NCBI GenBank assembly: GCA_002633005.1
Contig: NMRA01000109.1
Span: 654,624 to 718,623 of the forward strand
DNA: 64,000 bases
Source of the DNA: Phoronis australis
Taxonomy: Eukaryota > Phoronida > Phoronidae
Direction of reading: 5' to 3'
The notes under the pieces were generated by a model. It was not told the DNA's origin. It worked only from the letters and a program-made list of their open reading frames with translations, and did no database searches. Below, piece after piece: positions 42,301 to 51,747 of this stretch (within the stretch, counting starts at the first letter, position 1; every line of letters begins with the position of its first letter). A program made the position numbers and the translations under genes.

Positions 42301-45300
42301 TACAAAAATATAAATGTTAACTTGGTAAAAGTATATATTTTCCATAAATAAAAAGCCTCTTGAATACGATTTTTCACTTAATACCAATCTGCCAATTATT
42401 TGGTCACATGAGCACATTTTCAGTAAAATTTAGAAAAAAGGTAGTCATAGCAAAAGAAATGCAGTAATTATGTGATAAATTTTTGTTTCGAATGAAATCT
42501 CAAAAAAGCTGTTATCATTTCATTTTTTATTTTATGTTACTTCTCACTTTTTTGAAAAAAAATCATAAGTCTTATTTTTCATAGCCCCTCATGCAAATGT
42601 GGAACATTATAAAAGCAATTTCTTTCGGCATTTTGGAGAAAAGTACAGAAAACACAGCATCTGAAAGTTATATGATTTGCCGTTTCTGAGATACAATGTT
42701 CCGAAGACAGCCAAACTTGGACATTTTTCTAGGGTCCAACATAGGACACAATGTGGATAACAAATACAATGAAGTTCTGCCAAACTTTTGAACACAATTT
42801 TTCATTATGGTTGTCAGCACGTATCTCACAACAAACAGTTATTGGTGAAAATTTGAACCGGTATTGCACTACGGTAAGCCCTTGAGAAGTAGAGCGAGTG
42901 AGGTTTTAGCAATAAGTTTGGTGTCACAATGAAAGATGGTATCGTAACTAGCTTGATGAAGCTGAAGGAACTGATGGTTTTCAGCAGGGCATGTATCTTT
43001 AATTTTGTAAAATTATCTTTTTTTTAGAAAAACAAAGTAGTCTTCACTCTGAACATGATGTATACGGCATGTTGTGATGCTTCTCAAAACTTTCCAAGCA
43101 ACATATAAGTTATCGCCAATAGTTAAATATTAACAAACAATGACAAACTCAATTCACACACTACCGAGTAATTTTCTGATTTGAAGGTTCAAAGGCAGAT
43201 TATGGAAGTGAGTATTGACAGGAATAAACTTCAAGCCTTCAACATGATTTCAGCACACATGCAACATGGCTGAAATTAGATGGAAATCACTGCGCTGAAT
43301 ACATATAAGCAAACCACAAAAGAAAAGCCATAAAATATCTCATTCAATGTCCAATAATCAAGTTGGAGCATGTTGACCTGATTAAGTACAATTTTCCTAT
43401 CATCAATCACTCTTGTATTTACAGAGAGGTGGGGTAAGGCCACAGCTGAGTAGAATTTCATGAAGACTAACATATCGAAAAGCCCATCACTAACTGCAAA
43501 TTGCTAGCCTTTCTAATGGACACATAAATCTTGAAAACTTGGTCATTGACAAATGAAATGAACCTAGTATGATCGCTGTCACATGCACAGAAAATCAGCA
43601 GCAAAACATTGTGTGAAAAAATGTTTAATAACATAACGTTAAGTTTGATAAACATGAGGAGTATGGGAAGTTTATGATGAGTAATGGGGAACATTTAATT
43701 TTTAACACAATAAGCATCTGAATACTGGGGAAGAAAAAATAATCCTTAAAATTCAAAATTTTTACTCACCATATTTGTCCGGGTTACCGCCCTGGGCACT
43801 TAAATTGGGAATCTAAAAAACGGGGTAGGCGGTAAGCCGAGCATGGGCGGTAACCACTTTGGCACCATGGCAAGTTTTCTACCTGAATTTATTTCGCCAC
43901 CAAATGGTATTCATCAGCCGCCCTACCATAGCGAATCAAGTCACGTCTACATTTATATTCCATATTTTCGCAATTTTAACTGCCAGGACATTCTAACTGT
44001 ATAGCAATTTTATTCAATAATTTGATGGTGCATGTTCGTTGTTCTGTTTATACTGTTTGTTTACCAGAGTTAATTAAACCCAGTAAATCACACTTAGCCT
44101 AGCCTCAACCATGCGGCATAGGCCCTGGTTGTTATTCAATCGTTGGCGCAGGACTGTTGCTAGTCCATTTTATACAAGTGTCGGAAACTATCTTTGTATG
44201 TATACGGCATTCATGATTGATTCCGATAAAACAGCCGGAGATGGCATGCCTTCGTCTTTTGTCAGTGCGAGTGGTCTCGATCGGTCTGCACCGCTGCAGG
44301 ACTCTGAGCCCGGCAAAATAATTTCTGTTAAAATTTATTTTGCCATATTTTGTCAACATTTTCACTACAAAATGTCCCTATTTTGGTTTTATTAAACTTG
44401 AGGTCTGCTGTCCATTATTTCATCCCCATTTGCAGGCTGGTAACAGACACTGCTCCAGTGGCACAGACGGCGTATACTAAGCCTGGGTTCCTGAATGAAC
44501 TGTACTTCCGATATTGCGGTTAGTTCAAAATGGCAGTGTGATTTTCGGGTCCGAATCGTGAGTGACGCGTTTATTTAAACTTTCTTCGACTACGTATTGT
44601 GTATTGGTTACAGGATAAGTACTGCGTGGTTCCTTGTAATGTCTGCTAACCGTTTAATAAGGGTTAAAAACATGTGCTTCTAGGACTTTAAGACCATTTA
44701 GGACCCTACAAAAATATCCAAATTTGGCTAACTTCAGAACAAAACATTTCAAGTTAGAATGGTTGATCAGATAACATGCTTGACGTAGTGATCTCCAAAA
44801 TCATGTCAGAAATTGTTTTTAAAATGTTCCCGACTTTGCACAAGGGTCTATCAAAAAGGACTTCTGTGATTTTCATGAAAAACTCCAAGTTGCGTATAAG
44901 AAAAACAAAATGATATTTTATAACAACATTTTTGAGATCTCACCTTTAATATTTATATCAAACAAAACTGCATCATGTTACCATTGATGCCGTTGTTTTG
45001 CTATCAATGTATCATTCGTTTTTGTTAAATTATACAAAAAAAAATTAATGACAGACAGGACAAAAATCAAAAATCACATATTACAAGCTTTTAACATTCA
45101 GAATATATAGGCTTTTACCCAGTTAAAATCTATACAATATTTGACAATACATTAAGGTTTGTCGATAAGATCCACATAACCTTAATACAACACACACAAC
45201 AGATTGAGAATTCACAGGAATACAACATCAATCTTGTGGACAGTTTGGCCTCTGTGTTCAAGAAATTTGCAGACATTTGCAAAACAACAGATGAATCTTA

Positions 45301-48300
45301 TACGTACATGAGCCAGTGATACTTAAAATATCCACAAGAAAATCAAATCTAGTTAGATTGATCAGAGTAGCTGAAGAATTTTGTTGTCCAGAATTAGATC
45401 TGATTTCTCTAACAGAACATGTCTTAATGTCTCAGGCCTAACTAGTACCCTTTTTCAAATCAAGTCCTCTGTTTCAAAATTACACTTGCGAACAGTCAAC
45501 TATTTTGCTGATTAGACAAAAAGCACATGCAACTCCATTTTAAAACATTTTTCATGTTTTCTAGTGCATCAAAAAACATTAAGTGCATTTCTTTATATAC
45601 CTCCATGTAGCATGTATTTACACAGGAATGTTAATGATGGTTATAAAATAACAAATGTTAACTGCACTGGCATTAAATAACAGCACACATGTGGTGTAAG
45701 CAGTATTACTTTTACACTCATTCATCAAACCTACAGGAAGTAACAGCATGTCAGGTGACTCAGTGGCCTAGTGGTGATTGGTAGACTGACAATTAAAAAG
45801 GCCCTAGGCTCAACCCCCTTGGTGTAGCAAGAAAAGTAATATCCAAGTGTAGCCTACATGATTGTACCAGATACACTAGCTGGTTGCAACATGAGAAGAT
45901 CCACCAAAATGTTGTCCCAATATAAACAGACTAGAGGCTTGATGTAAACAGACCACAGGATTTTAAACATGATGTTACCACACCACCAACTGAAAGGGCT
46001 TTTAGGAAGTTGCTGCAGACTGCAGAAAAGTAACGGAGGTTGGCAAACTGTCAGTTCTTCAAAACCATAACTTAAGTTGAGACCAACATGGAAGTGATCT
46101 AAATCGACTGTTTAAGGAGCATTTATAGCATTTTTAACAAGAGCAACGCTGAGCATTGAAATACGCCCACGAATGCATTGCAAATGGTGTGCTTTTAGGG
46201 TTATTTATTTGTATCATAAAAATGGCCACTAGGGGGCACACCGGTAGTTGGATCCGTCAAAAGTTGTGTTGTTCGTTGTTAACATCATATAAATATAGTT
46301 ACTAAATTTCATAAAGATCCTGCGAATGGCTTAGGAAATACAGCCATAAGCACAAAAAAAAATTGCCACTAGGAGGCACCACAGTAGTTGAAATCTTCAG
46401 AAAATCTTTGTCAACCGTCCTCTTCATAGTAAGCACATACATGTCAATTTTTACAATCATCCTTTGAGCAGTTTGGTTGATAGAGGGATGTACGCAAAAA
46501 ACATAATCGAAAACAGTAAAAATGGCTACTAGGTGGTGCAAACTACATTGAATCCATCCAAAAACGAGATGATAGCTTCATCTCACAAATAGGTGCCTAC
46601 ATACCAAATTTCATAAAAATCCGTTCATAACTTTTGAAGATACAAAGGTAAGCGTAAAAAATTAAAATTGTCACTAGGGGGGCACACCGGTAGTTGGATC
46701 TGTCCGAAAATTCGCTCATGCCGTCCCATTCATGAATGGAACAAATTTGCCAAATTTCATAAACATATGCCAAAGGGTTTTCGAGATAGAGCAGCGAACG
46801 CCGGACACCAGACAGATGCCGCCCAGACGGACGGACGGAGAGGACGGCATAATGCTATATTTGGGCGCATAAAAATGTAAAGAAGAAAAGTTAATAAGTT
46901 TGATTGACCTTAACAAAGAGAATATTAATATCTTTGACTGTAATTTCTCTTATTGCCTACCTATAAAGAATCTGTTGGTGACAGTCCCTTGTCTGTCACG
47001 GCTGTGCATTGTAATGTTACGGGAAGACTCCATCACAAGAGGGTCCGGCTGAAACATAAACCAAAACGTTGCACAAAAGTAACAGTTTGTTAAAATCAAA
47101 TTGGTTTCCCTTCGACAGCCTGACAGCAAAATATGTGCACAACTCGAAAATTTACGTGTAACCTATCGCAATATTTTTGTCATTTATAACAATGAAACAA
47201 TTTAGAGCAAAAATTAATGTGTCCCTACAACTAGATACCTACATCAAATGAGAGAGAACATGGAAAATCAAGAACCAAAAAAGTACCTTGAGGACAACCT
47301 CGTGAAATTTTCACACTGAAAAAACAATGACAAAACTGTATTTTCTCATTTTAAGTTTTAACATTGAAAAAAGCGGAGCGTTGAAATGCGCCTATGAATG
47401 CATTGCAAATGGTGTGCTTTTAGGGTTATTTGTATCATAAAAATGGCCACTAGATGGCACAAAAACATACAATTCATCCAAAAACAGGAACATGCCATAT
47501 TTCATAAAAATCTGTCAAGGAACTTCAGAGAAACAAAGGAAAACAGAACAAAATGAAATTGCCACTTGTGGGCACAGCGTCCATTCCATCCGCCTGAGTC
47601 GTCATCTGTTATCTTCATATAAATTCACTTACTAAATTTAATAAAGATCCTGTAGTGGGTTTTGAAGATACAGCTGTAGGCACAAAACAAAACAAAACTA
47701 CCACTAGGAGGCGCCACAGTCACCATCATCAAATGTCCTCTTCACACAGAAAACATGTACGCCAATTTTCAAAACCATCCCTAGAATGATTTAGTTGATC
47801 GAGTGGTAGACGTCAAAAGCAAGATTTGAAAACAGCAAAAATGGCCACTAGGTGGTGCAAACTAGGTCGAATCCATCTGAAAACGAAGAGATAGCGTCAC
47901 CTCATTTACAGATCCCTGTGTGCCAACTTTTATGAAAATACGTTAAAGACCTTGGAACATACAGAGGTAAACGTAAAAAAATAAAATTGCCACTAGGTGG
48001 CACACCAGTAGTCAGATCCGTCTGAAAGTCGTCGTCCTCCGTTGTTAACATCCTATCAATACACTTACTAAATTTAGTAAAGATCCTACGAATGGTTTAG
48101 GGGATACAGCCATAGGTGCAAAAAAAAAAAAAACTCCCTCTAGGAGGTGCCACAGTAGTTGAAGTTGTCAGAAAATCATCGTCAGACGTCCACTTTGTAG
48201 TAAGAACATACATGCCAATTTTCACAATCATCCTTTGAGCGGTTTGGTTGACAGAGGGGTGGACGCAAAGAAACAGAAACGAAAACAGTAAATATGGCCA

Positions 48301-51300
48301 CTAGGTGGCGCAAACATCTGAAAACAAGAGGATAGCGTCATCTCCCTACTACGTGCCTATATACCAAATTTTATGAAAATCCGTTAAGGACTTTTGAAGA
48401 TACAGAGGTAAACGTAAAAAACTAAAATTGCCACTAGGTGGCACACCGGTATTCGGATCCGTCCAAAAGTTCGCTCATGCCCCCATCACAGAAGGAACAC
48501 ATGTGCAACATTTCATGAACATACATTAAGGCGTTTTGGAGATAGAGCAGGGGACGTCGGATGCCGGACGGATGGACGCCAGACTGACGGACGAACGGAG
48601 ATGACGGCACAATGCGTCCATATATTAATATGTGGGCGCATAATGAAATGAAATTGCCACTAGCGAGCACAGTGTCCGTTGGATCCGCCTGAAAGTCGTC
48701 GTCGTCTGTTGTCGGTTATATTCATATAAATACACTTACAAAATTTAGTACAGATCGCGCAGTGGGTTTAGGAGATACAACTATGGGTGCAAAACAAAAC
48801 TACCACTAGGAGGCGCCACAGTAGTCAGTCACCATCATCAAAGGTCGTCTTCACACTGAGAACAGATATGCCAATTTTCAAATGATTTGTTTGATACAAG
48901 GGTGGACGCCAAAAACAAGATTTGAAAACAGCAAAAATGGCCACTAGGTGGAGCAAAATACCTCGATTCCATCCAAAAACAGGAAGATAGCGTCATCACA
49001 CCAATAGATGCCTATATTCAAAATTTTATGAAAATCTGTTAAGGACTTTGAAGAAACGGAGTTAAATGTAAAAAAACTAAAATTGCCACTAAGGGGCACA
49101 GCAGCAGTCAGATCTGTCCGAAAGTCGTCGTCATTGGTAACATTATATGAATGCACTTGCTAAATTAAGATAAGATCCTGCGAACGGTTTAGGAGATACA
49201 GCCATAGGCGCAACAGAGACAAAACTGCCAATAGGAGGTGCCACAGTAGTTGAAATCGTCGGAAAATCATCGTCAACCATCCTCTTTATAGTAAGCACAT
49301 ACATGCCAATTTTCACAATCATTCTTTGAGCGGTTTGGTTGATAGAGGGGTGGACGTAAAAAAACGGATTCAAAAACAGTAAAAATGGCCACTAGGTGGT
49401 GCAATCTACCGGAAAACGGGAGGATAGCGTCATCTCACTAATAGGTGCCTACATACCAAATTTCATGAAAATCCGTTAAGGACTTTTGAAGATACAAAGG
49501 TAAGCGTAAAATACTAAAATTGCCACTAGGGAGCAGACCACTAGTCGAATTCGTCCGAGAGTTCGTTCATGCCGTCCCATCCATGAAAATATAAAAAATA
49601 ATTGCAGGCGGTCTGATACAACGTTTATCAGACATACGCAGGCCTCGCATGTGGCCCCATTGCACTGATCACCTGGAAATATTTTTCTGCTTTATTGATA
49701 TATGGTTAAAACCGAGCTGAGGAGCTAGAAACCTGGCTCAAGGGTTTAGCAGTGTGACATGGTGGGACTTGAACCCACAACCTCAAGTAAAGAAAGCGGG
49801 CACTTATCAACCAGGCCACACCGCCTCCTCCCCATCCGTGAAAGGAACACATGTGCAAAATTTCATGAACATACCTCAATCAGTTTTGGAAATAGAGCAG
49901 CGGACGTCGGACGCCGCCCAAACGGATGGACGCAAATGACGGCATAATGCGTCCACATATAAATATGTGGGCGCATAAAAATTATCCAAGAATCTAAATA
50001 AATCAGAAAAAAATGCCAGACAGGTTTTCACACCAAGCAAGACATCTCCTAATGACAGGTTTTCTTACAAGACTTAATGCAATAACCATGCTTTGCCAAA
50101 ATGTCAATCTGCACCAAAAGAACAGCCGCATTATTGCTTCCCTCTAAAATATCATATGACCTTCGGATCAACACTGCAAAAGATTCTCGGCATTGACAAC
50201 TTGTCTGTGAAGATGTACACATTACTTAAAATACTGAAACAGACAGTGCCAAAGACAATACAAATATAACAAAAACCTTTTTTGTCAGATGAATAATGAA
50301 ATTTTAGCATTATGATGGTTCTTATGTAGATGAAGGAATACATTGGGCCAAGCAATAAGGTCAAAGCACACCTGCTGTATTACAAAAGGCACAGGCCACC
50401 TGCCTACTTTTTAGGTGAAGGCATGTTTCACCACAAAACCAGACAAAACCAGAGTTTTGAGGCAACATAAAAGGAAATGCCTCCTTAAAGAGCATTCAGT
50501 AGAATGCTAATCATACTGAATGCAGTCCTGCTTTCAATAATCCTTTACTAATTTGATATTACTCGGTGCTGAAATTGAAACCCGTACTGATACTCAGTGA
50601 TAGGTAGTGATTTCAATGACACACAGTGATACACAATGATACTCAACGATACACAGTGACATCAGTGATACACAGTGATACCCCTTAATGATACAAAGTG
50701 ATAATCAATGACACACAGTGATACACAGTGATATCAGTGATACACAGAGATATCAGTGATACACAGTGATACTCAATGATACAGTGATATCAGAAATATA
50801 CAATGATGCACAATGATACAAAGTGATTCCCAAGTTAATCCTGAAGATTTTTCTGACAGTAAACCCGAATGTCAAATGAATATTGGTCTACAGATATCTC
50901 AACAACAAGAAATTGAACCCAAATCGCACTTGAAAATGAAAATTCCTTAATGAAAATTTCACTTTTTGCCCAAACCATAAAAGCACAAAGACAACATTGT
51001 ATCCCTGCCAAAAGAAAATTTCAAAGTAAAGAGAACATACTTTTGGGCCAACTCATTTTCAGCAAAATAGTCATGATTAAAATACTCACTGATCTGGACT
51101 TGATATGTTTAACATAGACTGGCTTGAGGAAGTCGACATCACCCTCCACCCGTATTCCAGTTGATGTTATCCTCAGCTTGCCCATTCCATACTAAAACAG
51201 ACAAAAACAAATTAATCCCAATATCATCAACATCAGCTGATGTCCAATATATTAAAGTTAAGTTTGAGGAACCATTTCTTGAAAGTACAATATAATGTTA

Positions 51301-51747
51301 TACGGTACATCCTAATTTCATTTTAGTACACAGAATCTACCTGTTAAAATTGCAAACTTCTTTGCGAGAGTTGGACACATAGGTAACTTAAAGAAATTTG
51401 CAAATTGCAAGTCAATATTAGATCCAAGCCTATTTCACTCAACACCCACTCCAGGTGCAAGTTAAACATTTTCCAATCTAGACAAACAGAATTAGCATTT
51501 AGAAATAAACAAAGTGTTGCCAAACTACTTACCACAGTGAAGTTCATGACCTTCAGTATCCACACTGTAAGTGCCATGTTGATGATGAGGAGAATCATGA
51601 GGATAAGTACAAACAGGTAGAGGCACCGTTTACGCCAGCCGTAGATGCCCACCTGTGGGGTGTAGGTGTCCAGACCACCCAGCGTCGAGCTCTGCGACCG
51701 TGACCCGTTGGCCCGACCGTGACCCGTCATTCTAGGTGGAACATCAC
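30134..51747 (-). CDS. SGCD: Gamma/delta-sarcoglycan, complete coding sequence, 7 coding exons
   Basis: Sarcoglycans are small type II membrane glycoproteins of the dystrophin complex that stabilise muscle plasma membranes. Coding exons in transcript order are 51730-51533 (with 17 nt of 5' UTR to 51747), 51191-51090, 47048-46961, 38301-38182, 35452-35380, 32587-32467 and 30307-30134. They sum to 876 nt, 291 residues. Residues 1-35 are cytoplasmic with the family signature [11 protein letters not shown]; 36-59 span the membrane; the remainder is extracellular. Possible N-glycosylation sites are N63 (NFT), N111 (NIT) and N238 (NSS). The C terminus has the four conserved cysteines (C266, C268, C283, C290). 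Exon phases (0,0,1,1,2,0) and total length agree with what I know of vertebrate SGCG/SGCD. Invertebrates usually have one gene co-orthologous to SGCG, SGCD and SGCZ, so the symbol is approximate. A non-coding first exon is expected upstream but was not found. Confidence 0.95.
30678..30701. other. Assembly gap (11 N) followed by a poly-C run
   Basis: N at 30678-30688, then 13 C. The preceding bases are also C-rich, so the gap probably hides the rest of a homopolymer. Confidence 0.95.
30720..32064 (+). repeat. Family A element, diverged forward copy
   Basis: It shows AAGAGGGCGCCATAG near 30794, GGCCACTAGGTGGTGCTC near 31139, AGGGGGTGCT near 31515 and GCCACTACGCGGTGCTC near 31627. It ends with TTGTGGGTGCATAAA at about 32052-32064, the family 3' end. 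The left limit is uncertain. Confidence 0.6.
32216..32436. mobile_element. MITE family F, copy 3, next to a splice donor
   Basis: Ends GTAAAATCTCACCAGTGT and ...AAATTGGTGAGATTTTAC are inverted repeats. The interior AAATGCTCATAAATTTTCAA matches copy 2 reversed. It stops 30 bp from the edge of sarcoglycan exon 32467-32587. Confidence 0.8.
32467..32587 (-). CDS. SGCD: Sarcoglycan exon: [14 protein letters not shown] segment
   Basis: Phase 2 in, phase 0 out, 121 nt. It reads [20 protein letters not shown], then [18 protein letters not shown]. Two overlapping donors exist: gtaggt after GATGCT, and gtgact 4 nt later. Only the first keeps frame with the last exon, so it is chosen. A MITE ends about 30 bp beyond this donor. 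Confidence 0.9.
32588..35379. other. Sarcoglycan intron, 2.8 kb
   Basis: AT-rich. I see no exon, array or element that I can define. Confidence 0.5.
35380..35452 (-). CDS. SGCD: Sarcoglycan exon: [10 protein letters not shown] segment
   Basis: 73 nt, phase 1 in, phase 2 out. It reads [20 protein letters not shown], then REDL. It matches the [21 protein letters not shown] region of vertebrate proteins. The donor is gtaagt. Confidence 0.92.
35453..38181. other. Sarcoglycan intron, 2.7 kb, with a long palindrome
   Basis: Its one clear structure is the inverted repeat at 36302-36436. The rest is AT-rich with no coding signal. Confidence 0.5.
36302..36436. repeat. Long inverted repeat, 60-bp arms, 15-bp loop
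   Basis: Arms are 36302-36361 and 36377-36436; loop 36362-36376. By eye about five positions mismatch. Key words are CGATTGGCGTAGATGAA and its complement TTCATCTACGCCAATCG. Confidence 0.95.
38182..38301 (-). CDS. SGCD: Sarcoglycan exon: FEVKSLDG... segment
   Basis: 120 nt, phase 1 in and out. It reads [20 protein letters not shown], then [19 protein letters not shown], the family FEVKxxxGKLLFSAD...VVGAERLRV block. The donor is gtaaca. Confidence 0.95.
38331..38600 (+). repeat. TTAA-starting repeat, copy 1
   Basis: It begins TTAAAGGGACACTATCGGT and shares with 41251 a similar downstream series of words (GAAAAACAC, TGTGATT..ATTACAAATC, AATTCTC). No matching right end was found. It lies 30 bp from the sarcoglycan exon ending at 38301. 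Confidence 0.6.
39040..39310 (+). repeat. Family E dispersed repeat
   Basis: It shares GACTAACTTCAGAACATC, ATCTGAGAAATGGCTGATCA and following words with 30-180, 44680-44900 and, reversed, 42560-42760. Confidence 0.6.
39460..39685 (+). pseudogene. Frameshifted THAP zinc-finger domain fragment
   Basis: One frame reads [17 protein letters not shown], then [11 protein letters not shown]; a second reads [16 protein letters not shown], then [15 protein letters not shown]. Together these give the THAP order C-x-C, F-x-F-P-K, W, C-x2-H-F-x4-F. They are in different frames, so the copy is broken near 39550. The second frame ends GLAAL next to GTAAGT at 39682, a good donor, as if this were once a first exon. 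A transposase or THAP-gene remnant is the likely origin. Confidence 0.65.
41251..41520 (+). repeat. TTAA-starting repeat, copy 2
   Basis: It begins TTAAAGGGACACTATCGGTT. Compare 38331. Same orientation. Confidence 0.6.
42560..42760 (-). repeat. Family E dispersed repeat, reverse copy
   Basis: It contains CCCCTCATGCAAATGTGGAA, CCGTTTCTGAGATACAATGT and GGGTCCAACATAGGACAC, the reverse of words in the copy at 39.04-39.3 kb. Confidence 0.55.
44680..44900 (+). repeat. Family E dispersed repeat
   Basis: It contains TTTAGGACCCTACAAAAATA, TGGCTAACTTCAGAACA and ATGGTTGATCAGAT, then TGATTTTCATGAAAAACTC, matching the copy at 39.04-39.3 kb. Confidence 0.6.
45755..45850 (+). mobile_element. tRNA-derived SINE head, diverged
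   Basis: GTGGCCTAGTGG (45762-45773) fits an A box and GGCTCAACCCC (45807-45817) a weak B box at tRNA-like spacing. The 3' part and target duplication are not clear. Confidence 0.5.
46138..46872 (+). repeat. Family A element, forward copy with four phrases
   Basis: The 5' end is AAGAGCAACGCTGAGCATTG followed by ATTGCAAATGGTGTGC. CTCF-like words start at 46226, 46366, 46526 and 46671. It ends with a GGACGG-rich stretch, GACGGCATAATGC and TTGGGCGCATAA. Confidence 0.85.
46961..47048 (-). CDS. SGCD: Sarcoglycan exon: SSRNITM... segment
   Basis: 88 nt, phase 0 in, phase 1 out. It reads [20 protein letters not shown], then TVTNRFFI. N111 in NIT aligns with the conserved NVTV of vertebrate proteins. 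Family A repeats begin within about 90 bp on the lower-coordinate side and 320 bp on the other. Confidence 0.92.
47366..48644 (+). repeat. Family A element, forward copy with eight phrases
   Basis: The 5' end is AGCGTTGAAATGCGCCTATG, then ATTGCAAATGGTGTGC. CTCF-like words start at 47447, 47562, 47701, 47845, 47990, 48136, 48298 and 48431. The end is a GACGG-rich tract, then TTAATATGTGGGCGCATAA. It abuts the next copy directly. Confidence 0.9.
48645..49980 (+). repeat. Family A element, forward copy with seven phrases, SINE-interrupted
   Basis: CTCF-like words start at 48657, 48803, 48941, 49086, 49228, 49389 and 49523. The 3' end is the hairpin TGCGTCCACATAT-AA-ATATGTGGGCGCA (49948-49975). 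A SINE splits it at 49589-49830. Confidence 0.9.
49576..49843 (-). mobile_element. tRNA-derived SINE with target-site duplication
   Basis: The element body is 49589-49830. Reading the - strand, it begins GGAGGCGGTGTGGCCTGG, with an A-box-like TGGCCTGGTTGATAAGTG, and a perfect B box GGGTTCAAGTCCC (49776-49764). It ends in an AT-rich tail near 49590. The host sequence CCCATCCATGAAA (49576-49588) is repeated as CCCATCCGTGAAA (49831-49843), a 13-bp target duplication with one difference. The host sequence on either side is continuous family A. Confidence 0.85.
50586..50826. repeat. Minisatellite of GATACACAGT-type units
   Basis: About 240 bp of irregular units such as cagtgatacacagtgata and tgatatcagtgatacac, with no fixed period. 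Confidence 0.9.
51090..51191 (-). CDS. SGCD: Sarcoglycan exon: YGMGKLRIT... segment
   Basis: Exactly 34 codons, phase 0 both ends, with a tttag acceptor and gtgagt donor. It reads [18 protein letters not shown], then [14 protein letters not shown]. It matches the GMGxLRIT...LEGxSEFLxPLYAKEI block of vertebrate gamma and delta sarcoglycans. Confidence 0.95.
51533..51747 (-). CDS. SGCD: Sarcoglycan exon with start codon, cytoplasmic N terminus and membrane anchor
   Basis: The ATG is at 51730-51728; the preceding 17 nt follow a tacag acceptor at 51748, so this is not the first exon of the transcript. It encodes [10 protein letters not shown]..., [19 protein letters not shown] and ends ILKVMNFTV before donor gtaagt. 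The 17 nt before the ATG have no in-frame stop, so a longer N terminus cannot be excluded, but human family members start at an equivalent place. Confidence 0.95.

Larger units (their letters stand above)
38302..46960. other. Longest sarcoglycan intron, 8.7 kb
   Basis: It contains two copies of a repeat beginning TTAAAGGGACACTATCGG (38331, 41251), a THAP fragment (39460-39685), family E repeats (39.0, 42.6, 44.7 kb), a SINE-like head at 45.76 kb and a family A copy from 46.14 kb. No sarcoglycan exon is missing from the frame. Confidence 0.6.
47049..51089. other. Sarcoglycan intron, 4.0 kb, mostly family A array
   Basis: 47366-49980 is a two-copy family A array interrupted by a SINE. A GATACACAGT minisatellite lies at 50.59-50.83 kb. 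The remainder shows nothing definable. Confidence 0.7.

Noticed and set aside
49764-49828. Functional tRNA gene on the - strand
   Set aside because: A and B boxes are present, but the arms do not pair as a tRNA, and target duplication plus an AT-rich tail show a SINE.
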